A stretch of 5,072 bases of DNA, taken from NCBI GenBank assembly GCA_949547975.1, contig CATITW010000104.1, positions 1 to 5,072 on the forward strand, in the 5' to 3' direction. A model generated the notes under the pieces. The model did not search any database, had not been told where the DNA came from, and saw only the letters and a program-made list of their open reading frames with translations. How positions within the stretch are numbered: position 1 is the first letter of the stretch; the number at the start of each line of letters is the position of its first letter. Of the stretch, positions 1-5,072 are shown piece by piece. This stretch comes from Cryomorphaceae bacterium (GTDB lineage: Bacteria > Bacteroidota > Bacteroidia > Flavobacteriales > Schleiferiaceae). The position numbers and the translations under genes were made by a program.

Positions 1-2268
1 ATCCGAATAGCGGTATTCTTTACTTTTCAAATCTGATTCAGCAAGCATAGAGAACATCGTATCGCGAACGGATTCCCGAATCCATAATCCGCCTCCTACG
101 TCACTGTAACCCGGTTGCGGATGGGAAGAATACCAGTACGCTTTCACACTATCGTTCTTGATGGTTTTTAAATAATAGGGAATCCATGCCGCCAATCCGC
201 TCTGGTGCGCGAGGACGTCTTCGATCACTAAGTGTTCTTTGTTGGACCCTGCGAGACGATCGGTATGATTGCCCAGAGTGGTTCCTAATAAGAGCGGCTG
301 CTTTTCATACCACTGCATCATGCCCGGCAACGTTGCCGTGATTTTCGTAACGGATGCGATGTCGTACAGATCTTTCCAATCCACAGCGCGACCGCCATAA
401 GTATGGGCGCCAAATGATTTTTGATAAACCACTGTTCCCTTCCGCGCCACGAGAATTTGTCCACCCGGAGTGGCACCTTGCCCAATGGCATAAAGCATGG
501 TAGAATCTATCGATTGAAAGGGGCCCTCACTCAGGCCCACCTCAAAAGGGAGCCCGTAGCTTAGTCGCTCGATCGGGGCCGTGTGTACCCCACTTCCTGC
601 AGGCAGGTCTGCACCGAGATCTACGGGCAGTGTCCCATGAACGCCGCGTGCACCGAAGAGCATTTGTGGGGCGATCATCTGCGTGGTTGCGTCATTTTCA
701 TACAGGACCAAAACGCGGGATTTATCGCCGAGGTCTGGATAGGTCAAAAGGCCGTAAGGATTAGCAAAATGCAAGACATACAAAGGTTTACCAGTGGCCA
801 CTAAAGCAGCAATAGTCGCCCTGTCCGATGCGGTAAGTTTGTAACGCTTCCATGGGTTTTTCACGTTTTGATGGAACGACACGATCCATGCATCCGGCAG
901 CACATCGGGCAAGGAGGACGAGGATGTAATGGTCACATGATCCATCTCCACATACCGATCGAGATACTCCTTCACTACAGATGCCGAAGCGCCGTCTCCA
1001 AAGGTCACATGCGTAAAATCTTGAGTTAAGTTTTTGATGGGGAATTCGGCAGTTCCCGCCGGAAGTAGCGTCGGTGCTTGCAATGCAAATTTGAACGTCA
1101 GGGTGGTATTTACGCGCTCTTGCGCTGGATGAAGTGCCGCTAAAGTCGTTGCCATTTCCCCTTCTTGGGCCAATTCCCAATCCAACACCGCACGCGTCTG
1201 CCACTTCGCACGCAATATGCGATCGACACGGCGGTCCAATTCTGCTTCGTCCAACCTCCCGTCTTTAAACGCCTGTACCAGCTGAGCAGCGGCCTTCGGC
1301 ACATCCATCGGAAAGAGTAAAATATCGTTACCTGCCTTGAATGCCTCTATTTCCAATGCACCGATCGGGGCAAACTCGCTCACCCCTTTCATGTTCAACG
1401 CATCCGTGATCACTAAACCGTCGTAGCCCCATTCCTTGCGCAGCACACCATCAATCACCGTCGGCGAAAGGCTCGTAGGTTTGCCGCTGGGCTCTAAGGA
1501 TGGGATGTTCAAATGGGCGATCATAAAGGAAGCCACGCCCGCATCAACGGCCGCTTTGAAGGGCACCCATTCCACGGCTTTAAGCTGCTCGAGGGTTCTA
1601 TCGACTTTGGGTAAGGTTTTGTGGCTGTCGCTTTGCGTGTCGCCGTGTCCGGGAAAATGCTTTCCACAAGCCAAGACGCCCTGCTCCTGCAAACCTTCGA
1701 TAACGGCCGTTCCTTGGAGGCTGACATTGGCCGGGTCCGAACCGAAGGAACGTGCACCGATGATGGGGTTTGAAGGGTTTGTGTTGACGTCGAGAACGGG
1801 CGAAAAGCTCATATGCACGCCCACTTTCTGACATTCTTTCGCAAGCGCTGTGCCCAATTCCTTCGCGAGTGGACCATAACTACCGGCCCCCACTGTGAGC
1901 GACGTCGGAAATTTATAGGTACTGTCCAGACGCATGGCCTGACCCCACTCTGCATCTTGGCCGACGAGCAAGGGAACGGATGCGATCTGTTGCAAAGATT
2001 CGAGCATGCGGCGCTGGCGCGCTGGGCCGCCTTGCATGGCGATCCCCCCGCCGATGTGATAATTGCGCACGAGCATTTGCAAATAACGCTGGTGTTCCAC
2101 GGACTTATTGCTGTACGCTGCGACCATAAAAAGCTGGCCAACTTTCTGCTCGAGCGTTAAGGAATTGCGGAGCGAATCTAAGTTATCGTGCTGTTTTTGA
2201 GAAAATTGGCCAAAAACGGCGGAGGTTGTTAGCAGAAGTGTTAAAACGATGAGGATCCGAGAGCGCAT
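1..2268 (-). CDS. Exported beta-N-acetylglucosaminidase (GH3, NagZ-like) fused to a serine beta-lactamase-like domain; 3' end cut by window edge
   Basis: The reading frame is open from the ATG at 2268 down to base 1: 756 codons and no stop. Residues 1-20 form a signal peptide (MRSR, a Leu/Ile/Thr-rich core, then AVFG before Gln21). There is no lipobox Cys, so a periplasmic or secreted protein is expected. Residues about 30-370 are the GH3 barrel: LTLEQKVGQLFM near 41, QDAEWG at 124-129, KHFPGHGDT at 203-211, the Asp214-Ser-His216 acid/base dyad of NagZ-type enzymes, and GLVITDALNMKGV with nucleophile Asp289. Residues about 395-560 look like the GH3 C-terminal alpha/beta domain. From about 590 a serine beta-lactamase-like fold begins: SVTK at 639-642 (nucleophile Ser639, Lys642), HQSGL at 688-692, Tyr754-Ser-Asp. 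The final KTG/HTG-type motif would lie outside the window. Family members are, from memory, near 950-1000 residues, so roughly 200-250 are missing. The likely role is release of GlcNAc from peptidoglycan fragments. The second domain may be an esterase, peptidase or transpeptidase-like enzyme; its substrate cannot be told from sequence. Confidence 0.95.
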   Translation of the reverse strand, partial: MRSRILIVLTLLLTTSAVFGQFSQKQHDNLDSLRNSLTLEQKVGQLFMVAAYSNKSVEHQRYLQMLVRNYHIGGGIAMQGGPARQRRMLESLQQIASVPLLVGQDAEWGQAMRLDSTYKFPTSLTVGAGSYGPLAKELGTALAKECQKVGVHMSFSPVLDVNTNPSNPIIGARSFGSDPANVSLQGTAVIEGLQEQGVLACGKHFPGHGDTQSDSHKTLPKVDRTLEQLKAVEWVPFKAAVDAGVASFMIAHLNIPSLEPSGKPTSLSPTVIDGVLRKEWGYDGLVITDALNMKGVSEFAPIGALEIEAFKAGNDILLFPMDVPKAAAQLVQAFKDGRLDEAELDRRVDRILRAKWQTRAVLDWELAQEGEMATTLAALHPAQERVNTTLTFKFALQAPTLLPAGTAEFPIKNLTQDFTHVTFGDGASASVVKEYLDRYVEMDHVTITSSSSLPDVLPDAWIVSFHQNVKNPWKRYKLTASDRATIAALVATGKPLYVLHFANPYGLLTYPDLGDKSRVLVLYENDATTQMIAPQMLFGARGVHGTLPVDLGADLPAGSGVHTAPIERLSYGLPFEVGLSEGPFQSIDSTMLYAIGQGATPGGQILVARKGTVVYQKSFGAHTYGGRAVDWKDLYDIASVTKITATLPGMMQWYEKQPLLLGTTLGNHTDRLAGSNKEHLVIEDVLAHQSGLAAWIPYYLKTIKNDSVKAYWYSSHPQPGYSDVGGGLWIRESVRDTMFSMLAESDLKSKEYRYSD
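2209..2268 (-). other. Signal peptide of the GH3/beta-lactamase-like protein
   Basis: The first 20 codons encode a short basic start (Arg2, Arg4), a hydrophobic run from Ile5 to about Leu13, and a small-residue cleavage region ending Ala-Val-Phe-Gly before Gln21. This fits a type I signal peptide. The lack of Cys after the core argues against a lipoprotein. It also supports 2268 as the true start, because a later Met would remove the export signal. Confidence 0.8.
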
Positions 2269-2294
2269 GGGCTGAAAAAGTGATTGGAGGTTCT

Positions 2295-2302
2295 TACCTT
2301 TG
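2295..2302 (+). promoter_or_regulatory. Bacteroidota-type -7 promoter element (TACCTTTG)
   Basis: TACCTTTG matches every fixed base of the TAnnTTTG -7 element recognised by the main sigma factor of Bacteroidota. It lies in the only intergenic gap, 22 bases before the ATG at 2325, which predicts a leader of only about 15 bases. A matching TTTG -33 element is not seen at the usual 19-21 base spacing (the area around 2270-2275 reads GGCTGA), so the upstream half is weak. This is the likely promoter for the whole small protein-mutL-rhomboid operon. Confidence 0.55.
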
Positions 2303-2305
2303 AAG

Positions 2306-2312
2306 AAGGAGA
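2306..2312 (+). promoter_or_regulatory. Possible ribosome binding site (AAGGAGA) for the small membrane protein
   Basis: A purine-rich AAGGAGA lies 12 bases before the ATG at 2325. The spacing is slightly long for a classical Shine-Dalgarno sequence, and the A-rich stretch between it and the start is also typical of Bacteroidota leaders. It overlaps the predicted transcription start region, so it works only if transcription begins at or before about 2306. Neither downstream gene of the operon has a comparable site. Confidence 0.4.
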
Positions 2313-2324
2313 AGTTAAGACAAT

Positions 2325-2600
2325 ATGGCATTTTTCGCACGCAATACACCACGTGGTTTTCAACATAAACCCCGCTTCCACGACGAGCGCGAGGAGCGCA
2401 TTCGCATCTTAGAGCGGCCTGAAGGAGAGGACGGCATTCCGTTCGATAACCCGGAGAAATACCGCCAGCGTTTACGTGATAATTGGGATTTGAGAAGAGC
2501 CCAAAGTGCTGGGAAAAGCGACGGATACGCTAAACGCCTGCTGTACAGCTTATTGTTCCTTATCATCACCGTTATTGTAGCTGCCAAATTCCTCCTATGA
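2325..2600 (+). CDS. Small protein with one C-terminal membrane segment, first gene of the mutL operon; function unknown
   Basis: This 91-residue protein has three parts. The basic/aromatic N-terminus (FFARNTPRGFQHKPRFHDE) resembles the start of small proteins encoded upstream of mutL in other Bacteroidota. Residues about 20-65 are highly charged, rich in Arg and Glu, and probably helical (EKYRQRLRDNWDLRRAQ). Residues 72-91 are a hydrophobic span (LLYSLLFLIITVIVAAKFLL) that reaches the C-terminus. With basic residues just before the span, a cytoplasmic N-terminus and tail-anchored topology are likely. There is no signal peptide and no catalytic motif. From memory, homologues are often labelled riboflavin synthase subunit beta; nothing here supports that, since the protein is far too short and lacks lumazine synthase motifs. 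The stop overlaps the mutL start by ATGA. The start is supported by the upstream promoter and AAGGAGA. Gene reality is fairly sure; the role is unknown. Confidence 0.85.
   Translation: MAFFARNTPRGFQHKPRFHDEREERIRILERPEGEDGIPFDNPEKYRQRLRDNWDLRRAQSAGKSDGYAKRLLYSLLFLIITVIVAAKFLL
2597..2600 (+). promoter_or_regulatory. ATGA stop-start overlap coupling the small protein to mutL
   Basis: The mutL ATG (2597-2599) overlaps the TGA of the upstream gene (2598-2600). The bases before it (GCCAAATTCCTCCT) are pyrimidine-rich with no Shine-Dalgarno match. MutL synthesis therefore probably depends on ribosomes finishing the upstream gene and reinitiating. Confidence 0.75.
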
Positions 2601-4435
2601 CCTCCACCATTTCCGTCCTTCCCGACCACGTAGCGAACCAGATTGCTGCGGGCGAGGTAGTGCAGCGCCCTGCCTCTATCGTTAAGGAATTGCTTGAAAA
2701 CAGCATCGATGCCGGTGCCACAAAAATCACCCTCGCCATCACAGGAGCGGGTAAAACGGCTATTGTGGTCAGTGATAATGGCAAAGGGATGAATGAGGCC
2801 GATGCAGAATTGTGCTTTCGCCGCCATGCGACTTCGAAAATCAGCAGTGCTGCGGATCTATTCAACCTGCACACACGAGGTTTCCGTGGGGAAGCCATGG
2901 CTTCTATTGCTGCGGTTGCGCATGTGGTACTCCGCACAAACACGAACGAAGAAGGGCTGGGAAGCCAGCTCAAACTCGAGGACGGCAAAGTGATTTCTCG
3001 CACGCCATTTCCAGGGCCTAAAGGTTCCATCGTGGAGGTAAAGAACCTGTTTTACAATGTGCCGGCACGTCGTAAGTTCTTGAAAAACGACCGCGTTGAA
3101 TTGCGCCATTGCATCGATGAATTTCACCGCGTGGCCCTAGTCCACAACGACATCGAATGGATTTTTAAAAGCGACGAGAAGCTACTTTTTCACTTGCAAG
3201 CAGAGCCGCTACGTAAACGCATTAGCGCGATTTTTGGCCGAAAATTTGACGAGCGCCTGGTTCCGATCGAGGAACGCACAGAATTGGTTCAGGTCAAAGG
3301 ATTTGTGTTAAAACCAGAGTTCGCGAAGAAAAAGCGCGGTGAACAATTCTTTTTTGTCAACGGACGTTTCATCAAATCCCCGTTCCTACACAACGCCTTG
3401 CGCGAAGCCTTTGAAGAAGTGCTTACCGCAGAGCATCACCCGGGGTACTTCCTGTATCTCGAAGTGGATCCGAGCGCGCTAGATGTGAACATTCACCCGA
3501 CCAAAACTGAGGTTAAATTTGAAGATGAGCGCAGCATTTATGCCGTTCTGCGGTCTGCGGCCCGTCATGCCATAGGCCAATTCAATGTAGCCCCCGCCAT
3601 AGATTTTGATTCCGAGATCAGCCTAAGCGTGCCGCCGATGCCGCAGGGACATGTCCCTAAAACTCCTCAAATCAAAGTGAACCCCCACTTTAATCCGTTC
3701 GAAAGTACCCAGCCGGAGCGCCCGAGAGTGCGTACCGACGAGCAGCGCTACGAGCGGATCCAGAGCGAGAAAATGCTCAACGATACGCCCGAAATGGGCA
3801 TACCCGCCTTGCAGGAAGAGCTCGACGAATTTTGGAATGAAAGCAGTCGCATCGAAGAAGGCAGCGCGCCGGCTTTAAGCAAAGGTCAAGTATTGCCTTG
3901 GGGAAAATATGCCCTTACCGTGCTCGGAGAACGCATGCTGTTTATCGACATTGCTGCGGCCCGCTTCCGCATTCTCTTTGATCAGCTCTGGCTTAAACTG
4001 CAAGACGCTACCCTTGCATCACAGCAGTTGCTCTTCCCGGCAGAAATGGAAGTCAGCCTTTCAGAAAAAGCCCTACTGGAAGAACATGCACAGCACTTTA
4101 CGGTAGCGGGATTCGACTGGCGCTTTGCACCGGACAACAAAACTTTGGAGATTACCGGAGTACCGATGGAATTGACGCCTGATCAAGCGGTACCGGTGCT
4201 GGAGAAAATTTTAGAAAACGTGAGCGAGTTGGAGGAATTGGCCACGTCGGAACTTTTAAAAACATTGGCTTTGGGCATCGCTAAAAATGCCTCTAGGACT
4301 GCATTGCCGAAATCGGCTGAAGAATTAACCACATTACGAGAGCGCCTGTTGAGCAGCACGAATCCGCAGTTCACACCGACGGGAAAAAAGATCATCGCTG
4401 AACTCTCGCAACAAGATTTAGTTACCTTATTATGA
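2597..4435 (+). CDS. mutL: DNA mismatch repair protein MutL
   Basis: This is a complete 612-residue protein, the usual MutL length. MutL is the ATP-switched mediator of mismatch repair, linking mismatch-bound MutS to strand incision and removal. The GHKL ATPase half is intact: QIAAGEVVQRPASIVKEL at 15-32 with general base Glu31 and metal ligand Asn35, DNGKGM at 60-65, RHATSKI at 76-82, GFRGEA at 95-100, NVPARRKF at 154-161, FFFVNGRFI at 251-259 and DVNIHPTKTEVKF at 296-308. A variable linker follows (about 340-425), then the dimerisation domain (about 430-612). There, QQLLFP at 476-481 fits the QxLLxP sliding-clamp-binding motif. The endonuclease motif region reads DIAAARFRILFD (451-462) instead of a DQHAxxER-type sequence. 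The ACHxAIK and CPHGRP regions read IAKNASR (561-567) and FTPTGKK (592-598). The metal site is therefore probably absent or altered. The gene overlaps both neighbours by ATGA. Confidence 0.98.
   Translation: MTSTISVLPDHVANQIAAGEVVQRPASIVKELLENSIDAGATKITLAITGAGKTAIVVSDNGKGMNEADAELCFRRHATSKISSAADLFNLHTRGFRGEAMASIAAVAHVVLRTNTNEEGLGSQLKLEDGKVISRTPFPGPKGSIVEVKNLFYNVPARRKFLKNDRVELRHCIDEFHRVALVHNDIEWIFKSDEKLLFHLQAEPLRKRISAIFGRKFDERLVPIEERTELVQVKGFVLKPEFAKKKRGEQFFFVNGRFIKSPFLHNALREAFEEVLTAEHHPGYFLYLEVDPSALDVNIHPTKTEVKFEDERSIYAVLRSAARHAIGQFNVAPAIDFDSEISLSVPPMPQGHVPKTPQIKVNPHFNPFESTQPERPRVRTDEQRYERIQSEKMLNDTPEMGIPALQEELDEFWNESSRIEEGSAPALSKGQVLPWGKYALTVLGERMLFIDIAAARFRILFDQLWLKLQDATLASQQLLFPAEMEVSLSEKALLEEHAQHFTVAGFDWRFAPDNKTLEITGVPMELTPDQAVPVLEKILENVSELEELATSELLKTLALGIAKNASRTALPKSAEELTTLRERLLSSTNPQFTPTGKKIIAELSQQDLVTLL
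4432..4435 (+). promoter_or_regulatory. ATGA stop-start overlap coupling mutL to the rhomboid gene
   Basis: The ATG at 4432-4434 overlaps the mutL TGA at 4433-4435. The preceding bases (AGATTTAGTTACCTTATT) carry no Shine-Dalgarno sequence, so translation probably depends on termination of mutL. This overlap also favours this start over the in-frame Met ten codons in. Confidence 0.7.
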
Positions 4436-5072
4436 TCGCTCAACAACGCTTTAGCTTAATGCCCACAGTAGTAAAAAACCTACTGATTATCAACGGCTTG
4501 ATGTTCCTCGGAATGATCAGCATCCGTTCGACTTTTGGCATCGACATCACCCAGTGGACCGGATTGTACTTTCCCGCATCGGATAACTTCTTGCCACTGC
4601 AGCTCGTTACACACATGTTCATGCATGGAAATTTTCAGCACATCCTATCGAATATGATCATGCTCTGGTTCCTTGGATCCGCGATGGAAAACTACTGGGG
4701 ATCGCAGCGCTTTTTGATCTACTACCTGCTGACTGGATTAGGGGCAAGTGCCTTACAGATTAGTGTGAACGCGTACGAATATTTTGACCTTCTCGGCCAG
4801 CTTAGCGCTGAGAATGCGCAGGTAGTGGTTAGTGAAGGCAACGATCTGATCAGCCGTAACTACAACTACACCAACCCAGTGATGGGCGCGCTCAACCGCC
4901 TGCTCAATACCCCAATGGTGGGCGCATCTGGCGCGGTATTCGGCGTCTTGCTCGCCTTCGGAATGACCTTCCCAAACCAAGTCATTTATCTGAACTTCTT
5001 CTTCCCGATCAAAGCGAAGTACTTCGTGATCGGCTATGGACTTTTCGAGCTCTACAACGGCTTTGCAGTAAG
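4432..5072 (+). CDS. Rhomboid-family intramembrane serine protease, 3' end cut by window edge
   Basis: This frame is translated by eye from the ATG overlapping the mutL stop: 213 full codons without a stop, then the window ends. The first membrane segment is about residues 13-31 (VVKNLLIINGLMFLGMISI). The second holds THMFMHGNFQHILSN at 60-74. It aligns without gaps to E. coli GlpG from its Thr-His141 to Asn154, placing His61, His65, His70 and oxyanion Asn74. A third hydrophobic segment lies near 92-107. A soluble stretch of about 50 residues follows, then GASGAVFG at 164-171 with nucleophile Ser166. The partner catalytic His, in the last core helix, lies beyond the window, so activity is likely but unproven. 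The enzyme would cleave membrane proteins within or near the inner membrane. IKAKYFVIGYGLFELYNGF after 190 is typical of rhomboids beside mutL in Bacteroidota. The next gene there is often a second rhomboid, which cannot be checked here. Confidence 0.93.
   Translation, partial: MIAQQRFSLMPTVVKNLLIINGLMFLGMISIRSTFGIDITQWTGLYFPASDNFLPLQLVTHMFMHGNFQHILSNMIMLWFLGSAMENYWGSQRFLIYYLLTGLGASALQISVNAYEYFDLLGQLSAENAQVVVSEGNDLISRNYNYTNPVMGALNRLLNTPMVGASGAVFGVLLAFGMTFPNQVIYLNFFFPIKAKYFVIGYGLFELYNGFAV

Noticed and set aside
1..480. Separate antibiotic-resistance beta-lactamase gene
   Set aside because: The SVTK and HQSGL motifs are in the same uninterrupted frame as the GH3 domain, with no new start or signal peptide between them. 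This is a fused domain, not a stand-alone resistance gene.
788..1204. Minus-strand open frame of 138 codons
   Set aside because: It is out of frame with the GH3/beta-lactamase gene, which is open and motif-rich through the same bases. The translation looks like random Arg/Cys/Gly-rich sequence.
1436..2160. Plus-strand open frames of 131 and 115 codons (1436-1831 and 1813-2160)
   Set aside because: They lie antisense to the strongly supported GH3 coding region, and their translations show no family motifs. They arise from the reverse reading of a constrained gene.
2310..2317. Possible minus-strand -7 element (TAACTTCT) for the GH3 gene
   Set aside because: It matches only four of the six fixed bases of TAnnTTTG and has no -33 partner. 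It also sits on the opposite gene's ribosome-binding region, so the call is too weak.
2325..2600. Riboflavin synthase subunit beta label for the 91-residue protein
   Set aside because: The label circulates for such small proteins, but this one is too short, lacks lumazine synthase motifs, and consists mostly of a charged stretch plus a membrane tail.
2360..3127. Minus-strand open frames of 155, 152 and 89 codons
   Set aside because: They are antisense to the small membrane protein and the conserved ATPase part of mutL. No recognisable domains or start signals.
4440..4980. Minus-strand open frames of 60 and 75 codons
   Set aside because: They are antisense to the rhomboid gene, whose plus-strand frame carries all the family motifs.

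Overview
This window looks like chromosomal DNA from a member of the Bacteroidota. Four things point that way. One gene fuses a family 3 glycoside hydrolase to a serine beta-lactamase-like domain, an architecture common in that phylum. There is a TAnnTTTG promoter element. A small membrane-anchored protein sits directly before mutL, followed by a rhomboid gene, an order I recall from Bacteroidota. The MutL C-terminus also ends in a Bacteroidota-like form. Base composition is mixed, near half G+C by eye (not counted). I cannot name a genus.

Layout: the left part (1-2268, minus strand) is one long gene that runs off the left edge. It encodes an exported NagZ-like beta-N-acetylglucosaminidase joined to a beta-lactamase/transpeptidase-like domain, and the window ends just after the Tyr-Ser-Asp motif of the second domain. 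A 56-base divergent gap (2269-2324) carries the promoter and ribosome-binding region for the right-hand genes. The right part is a tight plus-strand operon of a 91-residue protein with one C-terminal membrane segment (2325-2600), mutL (2597-4435) and a rhomboid-family intramembrane protease (4432-5072, cut by the right edge). Both internal junctions are ATGA overlaps with no Shine-Dalgarno sequence, so mutL and the rhomboid gene are probably translated by coupling.

The leftward gene probably acts on peptidoglycan or its fragments in the periplasm. The operon joins mismatch repair to two membrane proteins with no obvious link to repair. The most notable point is MutL: its ATPase half is intact and its sliding-clamp-binding motif is a perfect match, but the metal-binding endonuclease motif is degraded. 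I see no RNA genes, mobile elements, CRISPR arrays or strong terminators. No novel multi-gene system is evident, and most of the window is conserved housekeeping content.
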